From assembly GCA_016795065.1 (NCBI GenBank), contig JAEUIU010000086.1:117930-181929 (forward strand): a stretch of DNA of 64,000 bases, read 5' to 3'. The position numbers were made by a program, and so were the translations under genes. This DNA is from Phycisphaerae bacterium. GTDB taxonomy: Bacteria > Planctomycetota > Phycisphaerae > Phycisphaerales > SM1A02. The notes under the pieces are model-generated. The model did not search any database. It had not been told where the DNA came from and saw only the letters and a program-made list of their open reading frames with translations. Shown here one piece after another: positions 34,487 to 43,241 of the stretch (position 1 is the first letter of the stretch; each line of letters starts with the position of its first letter).

Positions 34487-35255
34487 CGTAACTCGCTGCG
34501 GGACTTGCCAGGAAGAGAGCCACCGCCGCGATCTCCTCGGCCGAGCCAAAGCGCCCGGCGGGAATCGTCGCGATCGCGTCGCGCTCGACCTCGTCGATGG
34601 TCGAGCCGGCTCGCGTCGCCTTGCCCTTCATCAGGGCATCGAGACGTGCCGTCTTCGTGAAGCCCGGCAGGATGTTGTTGACGGTGATGCCGAATCGGGC
34701 GAGCTCGGTCGCCAGCGTCTTTGTCCAATTGGCGACGGCTGCCCGTACCGTGTTGGAGACGCCGAGCCCCTTGATCGGCGTCACGACCGAGGTCGAGGTG
34801 ATGTTGATGATGCGCCCGTAGCCCGCTGCCCGCATGCCGGGAGCAAAGGTCTGGGCGAGCGCTTGGAAGCAACCCAGGTGCATCGACATCGCGTTGATGT
34901 AGTCTTCAGGCTTGGCGTCGATGGCTGGGCCTGCTGCGGGACCGCCGGTGTTGTTGACGAGGATGTGGACCGCTCCGACCTTCGACAGGTGAGCCTGGGC
35001 CGCCCGCTCGACCGCCCGCCAGTCGGCGAAGTCAACCTGCACCGTCCCGTGTTCCTGGTTCGCAGGTCGAGGTAGCTCCCGAAGCACTTTCGCCAGCCCG
35101 TCGGGGTTGCGGCCGATCAGGTCAACGGTGGCTCCAGCGGCGGCGAAGGCCATAGCAATTGCCCGGCCGATGCCTTGCGTGCTGCCCGAGACGACGGCCC
35201 GTCGACTGGTGAGCGAGAAGTCCGGCGTGACAAGCGATGGCGTAGCGTTCGTCAA
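34437..35255 (-). CDS. SDR-fold protein lacking the catalytic Tyr and Lys
   Basis: A 272-residue Rossmann-fold protein. The nucleotide-binding loop SGSTQGIGRA is at 23-32, NNTG at 101-104 and the catalytic-type Ser154 (NITSTS) is present. The usual YxxxK is replaced by SNTVR: Ser167 takes the Tyr position and Arg171 the Lys position, in a region that otherwise aligns well (AAVANWTKTLATELA). A subgroup of BKR-like SDRs without the tetrad is known, and its reactions are unclear. The start is TTG 35255, supported by a GGAGGAG ribosome-binding site that lies inside a perfect hairpin. Its 3' end overlaps the DinB-like gene. Confidence 0.85.
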   Translation of the reverse strand: MTNATPSLVTPDFSLTSRRAVVSGSTQGIGRAIAMAFAAAGATVDLIGRNPDGLAKVLRELPRPANQEHGTVQVDFADWRAVERAAQAHLSKVGAVHILVNNTGGPAAGPAIDAKPEDYINAMSMHLGCFQALAQTFAPGMRAAGYGRIINITSTSVVTPIKGLGVSNTVRAAVANWTKTLATELARFGITVNNILPGFTKTARLDALMKGKATRAGSTIDEVERDAIATIPAGRFGSAEEIAAVALFLASPAASYVNGVNLPVDGARLAGQ

Positions 35256-35262
35256 AAGGCAT

Positions 35263-35294
35263 GCTCCTCCGCGCAGGGTTCAGCGCGGAGGAGC
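35263..35294 (-). promoter_or_regulatory. 12-bp hairpin containing the SDR ribosome-binding site
   Basis: Arms 35263-35274 and 35283-35294 pair perfectly around an 8-base loop. On the minus strand the 3' arm contains GGAGGAGC, the likely ribosome-binding site of the SDR gene (TTG 35255). The 5' arm is its exact complement, so the folded RNA would hide the site. The same hairpin could serve as terminator of the dockerin-tailed gene that ends at 35340, but the T run after it is short (CCTTTTG). Confidence 0.7.
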
Positions 35295-35339
35295 AGCGTA
35301 CAGCGGAGATGCGTAAGCGAGCGGGCCGTCGAGGCGAGC

Positions 35340-36113
35340 CTAGCTCCAAGCGCCAAGGAGAATCGCGAGATCAGGCGCTCCAACCGTGCCGTCGTCGTTC
35401 AGATCGGACGGACCGCCTCCACCCCAATCGCCTAACAGGATGGCCAGGTCCGATGCACCCACGACGCCATCACCATTGAGGTCGCCAGTCACTTCGCAAG
35501 CGTCAGGAATGCCGTTGTCGTTGGTGTCCTGCTGAGTGCCCGCGACAATCTCTTGCCAGTCGAAGGTGCCGTCGCCGTCGCAATCGGCGAAGTAGTCGGG
35601 AATCACGCGAATGAAGATGCCCGAGGCGAGCGAGCCTTCCCCAACGACGCTGTGGTCGGCCTTGGCAAAGTAACTCCCTGCCGGCACCTGCCCGACCCAC
35701 ACTCCCTCGGGAGGAAGGGGCGGCGGTGGGAGAATGTTGTTCTGGGCGACGGGGAAGAAGATGTTCCACTCGACGTAGACAAAGGTCGCCTCGCTGAGCG
35801 TGAACTCCACATCGAAGCCGGAGTGGGCGTGGGCCATCATCTTGCCGCCGAGGGTCACGGCGTCGGCGGTGGCCGAGGTCGTGATCGAAATCGGCGTTAG
35901 GGCAACGTTGGCGGTGGCGAACTCGACGAGTTCACGGTTCTGAAGTTCGCAAAGGAGCGAACACGCCCCCGAGACCAGGGCGTCGCAGGAGTCATCGCAC
36001 TCGTCGGTGCCGACGTACGAGGTGGCGGTCTGCACCGTGAGGGAAGAACCAAACGCGGTGGCGGACAGAACCGCCGCGCTGGCAAACGACATCAGAAGCG
36101 ACTGACTGCGCAT
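35340..36113 (-). CDS. Secreted protein with C-terminal dockerin-like repeats
   Basis: A 257-residue protein with a signal peptide of about 22 residues, a Cys-containing N-terminal region (DECDDSCDALVSGACSLLC), a beta-rich middle, a Ca-binding-like DCDGDGTFDWQEI segment near 178, and a C-terminal pair of dockerin-like units, GDLNGDGVVGASDLAILLGDWG and SDLNDDGTVGAPDLAILLGAW in shortened form. This tail type is frequent on surface proteins of Phycisphaerae and is thought to anchor or sort them. No enzymatic domain is seen. Its neighbour carries the same tail. Confidence 0.85.
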   Translation of the reverse strand: MRSQSLLMSFASAAVLSATAFGSSLTVQTATSYVGTDECDDSCDALVSGACSLLCELQNRELVEFATANVALTPISITTSATADAVTLGGKMMAHAHSGFDVEFTLSEATFVYVEWNIFFPVAQNNILPPPPLPPEGVWVGQVPAGSYFAKADHSVVGEGSLASGIFIRVIPDYFADCDGDGTFDWQEIVAGTQQDTNDNGIPDACEVTGDLNGDGVVGASDLAILLGDWGGGGPSDLNDDGTVGAPDLAILLGAWS

Positions 36114-36202
36114 ACAAGTCTCCCGCCGATCGGATTGGCATTACAGGTGAGGGAACCGATGTCGACCTGACCCCGGATCACACCAACACATCACGGGGTC
36201 AA

Positions 36203-36228
36203 AATCAAAGCGTGGGCGCTTCTCCACG
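36203..36228 (-). terminator. Candidate terminator of the FG-GAP gene
   Basis: On the minus strand a short stem AAGCG-CCCA-CGCTT is followed by TGATTTT. It lies about 180 bases after the stop of the FG-GAP gene and after the larger hairpin at 36232-36273. Confidence 0.45.
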
Positions 36229-36231
36229 AAC

Positions 36232-36273
36232 GCGAACGCCCTCGCGAGGCTAACCCGTCGCGAGGGCGTTCGC
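36232..36273. repeat. 16-bp perfect hairpin
   Basis: Arms 36232-36247 and 36258-36273 pair perfectly around a 10-base loop. It lies downstream of the FG-GAP gene and upstream of the second dockerin-tailed gene, with no T run directly after it. It may block 3'-exonucleases or help termination. Confidence 0.75.
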
Positions 36274-36397
36274 CAGTCGAATCTCGGCGATAAGTGCAAT
36301 CGGACGCTGGCCTCTGCGCGCCTTGAGACGGCGCTCATGCGGCGCACACCGATTGCACGTCGGCACGCGTCGTTTGTGCGCACTCACACAACGAGGC

Positions 36398-38098
36398 TCA
36401 GCGGCCCCAAGCACCCAGAAGTTGGGCCAAGTCCGCAGCATCCACGGTGCCGCTGTTGTTCAAGTCCGCCGAGCCCGGTCCGCCCCACTGTCCGAGGAGG
36501 ATCGCGAGATCAGCCGCATTCACCAAGCCGTCGCCGTTCAGATCGCCAAACACGGGACAACCTTCGGTCGAGTAGGTGCGGTCACGGCCTGAACCGACGT
36601 TGCCGGCACGGTCCGTGGCCACGACGTGGTAGACAACCTCGTGGCAGGGGCCAACATCAGGCAGCTCGGCGCGGAAGTTCCAAGCGCCCACCCACTTCAT
36701 CGGAAGCTCGATGGGATCGCCGCCGTCGACGGAATAAATGAGCTTCACGGCGCCGGCCTTGAACTCATAGCCGCGATCGTTGGCGGACTGATCGAAGATC
36801 TGGGCCCGCACGGCGAACGGCCCGGACCCCGCTCCCGGTACGACCTGTTCGGTGAGCTTCACGGCCGGAGCGAGCGTGTCCAGCGCGCCGGTCAGGTTGG
36901 CGTAGATCTTGTTCGTGAAGGAGCCACTCTCGCCCTGTGCGGTGACGATGTCTGTCCGGCCATCGCCGGTCAGGTCGGCCACCTTGCAGTCCATCGTGGA
37001 ATCGGAACCCGACGGGAAGACGCCAGCCCCGGTCGCAAAGGCACCGGTACCGTTGTTGTTGTAGTACCGATCGCTTCCGCCGAGCGCCCCGACAAAGAGG
37101 TCGAGGTCGCCGTCCATGTCGTTGTCAAAGAAGCGGCTGTCGTTGTCGTCGTTGGCCGGATTCGGCGAAATCGAACCAGAGACGTTGGTCCATTGTGTTC
37201 CCAGGCCGTTCGAGTTCTTGAGCAGAAGCTCTTGCGAGCTGGGGCCGCTGTTCACCCCAATGAAGTCCATGTCACCGTCGCCGTCAATGTCACCGGAGTC
37301 GTAGGAATAGCAGCCGCCGCCGACCGGCATGCCGCCACCAGTGCTTGGCACCTTGGTGTAGGTGCCGCTGCCGTTGTTGAGCCAGAGCTGGTTGTTCGAC
37401 GCTCGTGAGCCGACGAAGATGTCGAGATCCAAATCGTTGTCGACGTCGGTGAAGAGAATGTCCATCTGCTCAGCGATGTTCGCCGCCGGAATGGTCGCGA
37501 CATCGGTATAGGTACCCGTGCCGTTATTCAGATAGAGGCGAGGACGACCGTTCGTGCCGAAGCGGCTGGGGGTTCCTGAGTTATTGAGGACCAAGTCCAG
37601 GTCCCCGTCGTTGTCGACGTCGCCGAACTGGGCGCGAGCCGAGCTCAGCGTCAGGGCCGGAAGCTGTGCGGAACCGTTAGAGAAGACGCCAGCCCCGTTG
37701 TTGATCAGGAGGATTGGCTTCTTGTTGAAGTCTTGGGCAAGGATGAGGTCCGGATCGCCGTCGCCGTCGCAATCGCCAGCTTCAACGCCGCGGAACCAAC
37801 CGGTGATGCCCGCAGCCCGGACATCGGTCTCGTCGGTGAAAATGCCCGTGCCGTCGTTGATGTACATCCGCGGCTTGAGGGCGGCGCCAGCCGACGAGTA
37901 GCTCTGTCCGTTGGCCCACACGATGTCCAGATCGTCGTCCCCATCGAGGTCAACGAAAGTCATCTGGTTGGTGTACTCGTTGTTTCCGGTCGTCGGAAAG
38001 CGAGTGGACGTTTGGTTCTGGAACTGCTGGGCAAAGGCTGACGAGCCAAGGGCCAAGACAACAGCGGTGACAAGCGGCGAAAGTCGAGTCGAACGCAC
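36398..38098 (-). CDS. Secreted FG-GAP beta-propeller protein with dockerin-like tail
   Basis: A 566-residue secreted protein. A signal peptide of about 23 residues (cut after FAQ) precedes about seven FG-GAP/VCBS-type repeats, each with a DxDGDGDxD calcium loop (DLDGDDDLDIV, DCDGDGDPDLI, DVDNDGDLDLV, DIDGDGDMDFI), which should form a beta-propeller. A Cys-containing beta region follows, then two C-terminal dockerin-like units (GDLNGDGLVNAADLAILLGQWG and a second). The start is GTG 38098, set by GGAGG five bases upstream; the frame continues to 38494 without a better start. The ribosome-binding site lies in the palindrome CCTCCGGAGG. Probably a surface adhesion or binding protein. Confidence 0.88.
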   Translation of the reverse strand: MRSTRLSPLVTAVVLALGSSAFAQQFQNQTSTRFPTTGNNEYTNQMTFVDLDGDDDLDIVWANGQSYSSAGAALKPRMYINDGTGIFTDETDVRAAGITGWFRGVEAGDCDGDGDPDLILAQDFNKKPILLINNGAGVFSNGSAQLPALTLSSARAQFGDVDNDGDLDLVLNNSGTPSRFGTNGRPRLYLNNGTGTYTDVATIPAANIAEQMDILFTDVDNDLDLDIFVGSRASNNQLWLNNGSGTYTKVPSTGGGMPVGGGCYSYDSGDIDGDGDMDFIGVNSGPSSQELLLKNSNGLGTQWTNVSGSISPNPANDDNDSRFFDNDMDGDLDLFVGALGGSDRYYNNNGTGAFATGAGVFPSGSDSTMDCKVADLTGDGRTDIVTAQGESGSFTNKIYANLTGALDTLAPAVKLTEQVVPGAGSGPFAVRAQIFDQSANDRGYEFKAGAVKLIYSVDGGDPIELPMKWVGAWNFRAELPDVGPCHEVVYHVVATDRAGNVGSGRDRTYSTEGCPVFGDLNGDGLVNAADLAILLGQWGGPGSADLNNSGTVDAADLAQLLGAWGR

Positions 38099-38313
38099 AG
38101 GCTCCTCCGGAGGGGATAGACGAACACCGTGACGGATTGAACCGAGCGTGCCTGCGGTCATCGTCACGGATTGGTGGGTGCTGCTTCCAGCGTCTTGCAA
38201 GTCTGATAACGCGCCCCGCACTTCCATGACTTGCGTGATGAACATACCGCCTACACCGCGGAAGGCACGTCTCTTTTCGGAGTTTCGGGACGACTGGCCC
38301 GGATCCGTCGGTT

Positions 38314-39930
38314 CTACCGAATGAAACGGAGCTTCCCGAAGTTTGGGACCACGCTCAGGTCCTCTTTCGACGGGTGCGAGAGCGGTGCAGGGAAGTAAAC
38401 GCTCCAGCCGGGCCCGAGGAGAAGTTCCCTCGGCACGACGAAGGGTGAGTCGACGCCGAGTTGATCCACCACCAACTGGTGGGGCCGACCCCACACCCGA
38501 CCGTCCCGACTGAACGCTGAGTTGTCACCCATCATCAGGAATTGGTCAGCGAGGATCTGTGCAGGGTGCGCGAGATCCGTTCCGAAGGCCAATCCGGCGA
38601 CCGCGGGGCCGTTCGATGCGCATTGTTCGTTGGCGGTCGCTATCGCCGGACGGTAGTACAAGTCGCGGTACACCTGAACGTGATGCAACGTGACAGGGCT
38701 ACCTTCGAACTTCCACGACAGGAGCGCGGCTTCCGGTTGTCGGGCCACCGGGTCCGAGCGATAGGTTTCGAAGGCGATGTCTGGAAACGAGAATCGCACC
38801 CGGTCCTCGACCGACCAAGTGTCGTACTGGATCTCCGCCACCTGCGCTCCATTGAGCCAAAGCGACATGGTCTGGTCCACATGCCAGAACTCGACCTTCA
38901 TCGGAGTGCCCGCAGCAGGCATAGGAAAGTTGGTCTCGGACCTGGCCACCTCGGCCCCCGAGGTTCGGTTGTTCAGAGCAAGCGTTGCCTTGCCGCCCGC
39001 GACCTTCCACGAGTAAGTGTGGGATCGGGCCTCAAGAACGAACTCGGTGCTCAGAGCACTCGGGTCGTCGGCTTCGACCGCGGCAACAACACGCACATCA
39101 CTCACCGAATATGGACGTGACTGCCCCTGTCGCACCGAGTTGTAGTTGGAGCGGTCATCCAACGGAATCAGGGTCGACTTCCATTCCAACGTGCTCGCCT
39201 CGGCGGAGTCGCAGCGATACGCGGCAGTGGTGGTGTCCCACTGCGGGCTGTTCCATGGAGGCCCCTCGTAGACTCTCCCCATGCGGCGGCCGATGCCGTT
39301 GGTGTCGATCGGCACGTAATCGGAGTCGTGGACCAACTGCCAAACCGCCCTTTGGACGTGCTCGGGCTTCCGTTGGATCCGGAACCCGGAGAGATCGCCT
39401 TGGTCACCGTCGGTCAGTGGAGCGGTCCAGATGTCGCCATCGACGGTCAGCAACCGTTCATTGGGCAGCCCCACGAGTCGCTTGATGTAGTTCTGCGTCT
39501 CGCCGATGGGGTCGGTCGGGTTCTTGAAGACGACGACCTCCCACCGTCGCGGCTCCTGGACAAGGTAGAGGTACTTGAGCACCAAGACCCGGTCACCCAT
39601 CTGCTCCTTGAATCGCCACGGATCGACTCCCTGCACCGCGACGCTGGGATTGACCATGGGATCGATGAATCCGATCGCCATAGCCTTCCGCGTCGTCCGC
39701 GATCGCTCGAGGATCGGGTAGAGGTACGTGAAGTCGAAGGGATACTCGAAGCCCGTCTCGGCCGAGCGATAGGTGGAATGGGCACCGAGAAGCGTTGGGG
39801 CCATCGACCCGGTCGGGATGACGAAGCCCTCCGTCACGAATGAGCGAACGGTCATCGCCAGTGCGAACGCCACGGTGAGCGACTGGAGCGTGTCGATGAT
39901 GTTGGTTTCAGACTGCACGGATGACGACAT
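38314..39930 (-). CDS. lepB: Signal peptidase I with a large inserted domain
   Basis: A 538-residue membrane peptidase that removes signal peptides. One N-terminal membrane segment (about 14-34) leads to catalytic Ser42 (PTGSMAPTL). The general base is Lys150 (NYIKRLVGLPNE), and the conserved GDNSAFSRDGR box begins near residue 468. Between boxes D and E an insert of about 300 residues replaces the short loop of typical enzymes. It includes a LamG/concanavalin-like stretch (VEFWHVDQTMSLWLNG) and beta-rich regions. Both catalytic residues are intact, so it should be active. It lies just upstream of the two secreted dockerin-tailed proteins, which may be its substrates along with others. Confidence 0.93.
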   Translation of the reverse strand: MSSSVQSETNIIDTLQSLTVAFALAMTVRSFVTEGFVIPTGSMAPTLLGAHSTYRSAETGFEYPFDFTYLYPILERSRTTRKAMAIGFIDPMVNPSVAVQGVDPWRFKEQMGDRVLVLKYLYLVQEPRRWEVVVFKNPTDPIGETQNYIKRLVGLPNERLLTVDGDIWTAPLTDGDQGDLSGFRIQRKPEHVQRAVWQLVHDSDYVPIDTNGIGRRMGRVYEGPPWNSPQWDTTTAAYRCDSAEASTLEWKSTLIPLDDRSNYNSVRQGQSRPYSVSDVRVVAAVEADDPSALSTEFVLEARSHTYSWKVAGGKATLALNNRTSGAEVARSETNFPMPAAGTPMKVEFWHVDQTMSLWLNGAQVAEIQYDTWSVEDRVRFSFPDIAFETYRSDPVARQPEAALLSWKFEGSPVTLHHVQVYRDLYYRPAIATANEQCASNGPAVAGLAFGTDLAHPAQILADQFLMMGDNSAFSRDGRVWGRPHQLVVDQLGVDSPFVVPRELLLGPGWSVYFPAPLSHPSKEDLSVVPNFGKLRFIR

Positions 39931-40059
39931 GGGGTTTCTCAGGCGATGACCAGCGGTGGCGGGTCCGAAGTATCGCCGCTTGAGGACATTCGTGATGGGC
40001 AGCGGTCGCCGACCCGACGCGAGGGGCCAAACCCCAGGCCTTTGAGAGAAAGCGGGGGG

Positions 40060-41685
40060 TCAGGTGGCGGGACCGGATTCGGGAGCGTCAGGACCATCCG
40101 CTCCAGCCTCGTTTCCCCCACCCCCTCGACGACGACGCCTGCGGCGACGACGCCGAGCACGCCCAGCAAGTTCGCCTGAATCTCCGCTCTCCGGAATCTC
40201 CGACGGCTGCTCAGCGCCATCGGCACTCCTGATCCCCTTGCCGGAGCTCTGCCGCTCGGTTCGAGCTGGATTGTCGGTTCCGGCTCCGGCCGCACGAGGT
40301 TCCTTGCCGGTCTCGGGAGCAGACGTCCCATCAAGTTCGGCCGAAGGCCTCGAGTTCTCGGTTTCACCCCGCCCACCGCGACGGCGGCGGCGACGGCGGC
40401 GGCGGCGTTCGTCGGTCTCCTTGCTTGCGACGGAGCCGGCTTCCTCACCCGACTCCCCGGCCCGCGCCGACTCCGTTGGGGCAGGCTCGGCCGCCAATTC
40501 GTCCGCCTGACTTTCCTTGTGGCCCGTCTCGCCCACGGGATCGTCCGATCCAGGCCTCTGGGCGGCCTTCGCTCGAATTCGGTCCTGCTGCTCTCCCCGA
40601 CTTCGCTGACCTCGCTCGCGCCGATCGCGATCGCCCACCTTACGACTGGCTTCTTCCGGCGACAAACCTCGCAAGGCATCCGGCTGCGTGGCCTTCTCGG
40701 CGGTAGTGCTGTTCGGCTTTGGACAGGTCTCGGGGTCCATCAACTCCTCGACCGGCACGGCGATCTCACGGCCGTCGTGCTCCAACTGAACGAGCACGAG
40801 CTGCACGAGGATCTTCCCGTCGATGACGATTCCGGGCCCTTCGCTCGTTCCGACCCGCGACTTGTTGCGGGGCAACCTCTGTTTGAGATCCTCGTAGGTC
40901 TGGTCCTCGTACCGAAGGCAGCACATCAGCCGGCCGCACCGTCCCGAGATCTTGAGAGGGTCGAGCGTCGCCTTCTGGATCTTCGCCGAGCGCATCGAGA
41001 TCGGCTTGAGCACCTTGAGGAAGTTCTTGCAGCAGCAGTGCTGGCCGCATCGTTCATAATCGGCGACCAACCTGGCCTCGTCGCGAGCACCCACCTGCCG
41101 CATCTCGATGCGGGAATGGAACTCGCCGGCGAGTTGGCGGACGAGCTCACGGAAGTCCACCCGCTCCTCGCTCAGGAAGTAGACCGTGAGAAGCTCCTGG
41201 CCGAGAATCGGCTCGACATCGACGACCTTCATCGGAAGGCCGCTTTCCTCGACAATCCGCTTCACGTCCTTGACGCGCGCGGCGGTGCGGCTTTGCACCT
41301 CCGACCAGCGGTTCAGGTCCTCGATGGCAGCCACCCGGAGGATCTGCCCGTCGGTGTGAAAGGGATACTCGCGGCCGCCCGATTCCTCGATGTAGTCGAG
41401 CATCTCCTGCCGTGAGACCGATTTCGAGCAGCCTGAGTTGCTGCAGGTCGTCGTCAGCATCTCGACGATCTCGGTCCCGCGATGGGTCCGGGCGACGAGC
41501 TTCGAGCCGCAGCCGGGCTTGGCGTCGCCCCGATAGGCATACTCGGCGACGAACCGCATGCGGCCGACGCGCACGACGATCGAGGTTGGCGGCTTCAGCC
41601 GCTCATACGCCTCGGCATCGGTCAGCTCGGTGCGATGCGTCGGATCGCGATCCGCCTCGAAGACTGGGAGCGGGAAGATCGACAC
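40060..41685 (-). CDS. PSP1-domain protein with poly-arginine tails
   Basis: A 541-residue cytoplasmic protein. Residues about 30-320 are the PSP1 (RicT/YaaT-type) domain, with cysteine clusters GCGSK, CSNSGCSKS, ERCGQHCCCKNFL and GRCGRLMCCLRYE. In Bacillus RicT, related cysteines hold iron-sulfur clusters in a complex that aids RNA processing. The C-terminal 200 residues are disordered, acidic and basic in turn, and contain two runs of ten arginines, each followed by glycines. Such tails fit nucleic-acid or ribosome binding. The start is GTG 41685. It ends 130 bases before lepB, and der lies upstream. Confidence 0.88.
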   Translation of the reverse strand: MSIFPLPVFEADRDPTHRTELTDAEAYERLKPPTSIVVRVGRMRFVAEYAYRGDAKPGCGSKLVARTHRGTEIVEMLTTTCSNSGCSKSVSRQEMLDYIEESGGREYPFHTDGQILRVAAIEDLNRWSEVQSRTAARVKDVKRIVEESGLPMKVVDVEPILGQELLTVYFLSEERVDFRELVRQLAGEFHSRIEMRQVGARDEARLVADYERCGQHCCCKNFLKVLKPISMRSAKIQKATLDPLKISGRCGRLMCCLRYEDQTYEDLKQRLPRNKSRVGTSEGPGIVIDGKILVQLVLVQLEHDGREIAVPVEELMDPETCPKPNSTTAEKATQPDALRGLSPEEASRKVGDRDRRERGQRSRGEQQDRIRAKAAQRPGSDDPVGETGHKESQADELAAEPAPTESARAGESGEEAGSVASKETDERRRRRRRRRRGGRGETENSRPSAELDGTSAPETGKEPRAAGAGTDNPARTERQSSGKGIRSADGAEQPSEIPESGDSGELAGRARRRRRRRRRRGGGGNEAGADGPDAPESGPAT

Positions 41686-41737
41686 AGGCAGGGAGTGTAG
41701 CGAGGTTCCCCTCGGCGGCCTCCTGTGGCGCGAGGAA

Positions 41738-43186
41738 CTACTCCTCTTCGGGTTCGGGCGTGCGGCGGCGCGACGCGAGTTCGCTGAAGCTGATGCGCTT
41801 GCGTTCGCTGAACACCAGCCGGATCGGCACCTCAGAGAAGGGCAGGTGCTCGCGAAGCTGGTTCAGAAGGTAACGCTCGTACTGGCCCTTGAAGAGATCA
41901 GGCTTGTTCACGACCATCACGATCGTCGGCGGTCGCACATCGATCTGGGATACGTAGAAGACCTTCGCCTTGGATCCCAGCTTCGAGCTCGGACCTCGAT
42001 CGGAGAGGATGTCCTTGATCACCGCATTGAGCCGTCCGGTGCCTTCGCGATGGTCGGCCTGGCGGTTCAGGTTGAACGCCATGCGAATGAGGTCCCGGAC
42101 GCCCGAACCGGACTTAGCGGAAAGGAAGACGATGGGGGCGAAGGCGAGTCCCGGGAACTCCTGCTCGAGGTATTCGAGGTAGTCGGCCGGCTTCAGCTTC
42201 TTGTCGACGAGATCCCACTTGTTGACGGCAATGACAACCGGCTTGTGGTTGTCCTGAAGCTCCTGGGCGAGCCGCTTCTCCACTTGCGAACTCTTTTCGG
42301 TCGCGTCGAGCAGGAGCACGCAGACGTCCGCACGCGAGATCGCGTTCAGCATCCGCTGGTGGGCGAAGCTCTCGATTTCGTCGGACCAGGACTTTCGCTT
42401 CCGCACACCGGCGGTGTCGATCGCCAGCATCGCCTTGCCCTCGACTTCGAAGCGAACGTCGATGGCGTCACGCGTCGTGCCGGCGATCTCGCTCACGATC
42501 ACCCGCGGCTGGCCAGCCAGCGTGTTGATGAGGCTCGACTTGCCGGCGTTGCGCCGTCCGACGATGGCCAGCTTCATCTCCGCGTCACGACCAGGTCCCG
42601 ACTCCTTCGGGATGCGCTCGCCGATGACCTTCCAGATCGACTCGAAGAAACTTCGCTTCCGGTAGCCGCTCGTGGCCGAAACCATGATTGGGTTTCCGAA
42701 GCCAAGTGCCGCCGCCTCAACGGCGTTGGACTCCCACCCCTCGTCGTCGACCTTGTTCGCGACGACGACGACCTTGGGGGCGTGACCGTTGCGGCGCATC
42801 ATGGTGGCGATGGTCTGGTCCAGCGGCGTGACCCCGCTGTGGGCGTCGAGGACGAAGAGGATGATGTCGGCCTCATCAGCTGCGGCCCGGATCTGCGCCT
42901 CGATCGCCCCGGTCAGGCGGGAGAGGTCCTCGCCGGCGTCGTCGAATCGTTTGCCTTCCGCCGTGTAAACGCCATAGCCGCCAGTGTCGATGAGCTCGGC
43001 GTAGCGTGGTTCGCCGACGCCATCCTCAAGATCGGTGGGGGCGGGAATCTCGATGGTGTGGCTGACTCGGTCGCGGGTCACGCCGGGCGTCGGATCGACG
43101 ATCGAAATGCGCCGCCCGGCGAGCCGGTTGAAAAGGCTCGACTTGCCGACGTTCGGTCGGCCGATGATGGCAATGCGGGGGAGCAT
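41738..43186 (-). CDS. der: Ribosome biogenesis GTPase Der (EngA)
   Basis: A 482-residue protein with two GTPase domains and a C-terminal KH-like domain, needed for 50S subunit assembly. Domain 1 has GRPNVGKSS near residue 8, DTGGYG and NKVDD; domain 2 has GRRNAGKSS, DTAGVRKRK and NKWDLV. The C-terminus includes IVMVVNKPDLFKGQYERYLLNQ, typical of the KH part. The ATG at 43186 directly precedes the first P-loop segment. It follows the glycosyltransferase operon by 55 bases and precedes the PSP1-domain gene by 52. Confidence 0.97.
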   Translation of the reverse strand: MLPRIAIIGRPNVGKSSLFNRLAGRRISIVDPTPGVTRDRVSHTIEIPAPTDLEDGVGEPRYAELIDTGGYGVYTAEGKRFDDAGEDLSRLTGAIEAQIRAAADEADIILFVLDAHSGVTPLDQTIATMMRRNGHAPKVVVVANKVDDEGWESNAVEAAALGFGNPIMVSATSGYRKRSFFESIWKVIGERIPKESGPGRDAEMKLAIVGRRNAGKSSLINTLAGQPRVIVSEIAGTTRDAIDVRFEVEGKAMLAIDTAGVRKRKSWSDEIESFAHQRMLNAISRADVCVLLLDATEKSSQVEKRLAQELQDNHKPVVIAVNKWDLVDKKLKPADYLEYLEQEFPGLAFAPIVFLSAKSGSGVRDLIRMAFNLNRQADHREGTGRLNAVIKDILSDRGPSSKLGSKAKVFYVSQIDVRPPTIVMVVNKPDLFKGQYERYLLNQLREHLPFSEVPIRLVFSERKRISFSELASRRRTPEPEEE

Positions 43187-43241
43187 GAAGCCGCCATCAT
43201 ACGGCTGGTGTCATGCGGCCGTCGCGGCAGCGAAAAAGCGC

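Noticed and set aside
36337..36741. Plus-strand Arg-rich frame
   Set aside because: It is opposite the dockerin tail of the FG-GAP gene and has poor codon use.
38099..38494. N-terminal extension of the FG-GAP protein
   Set aside because: The extra residues are low-complexity and precede a clear ribosome-binding site and signal peptide at GTG 38098.
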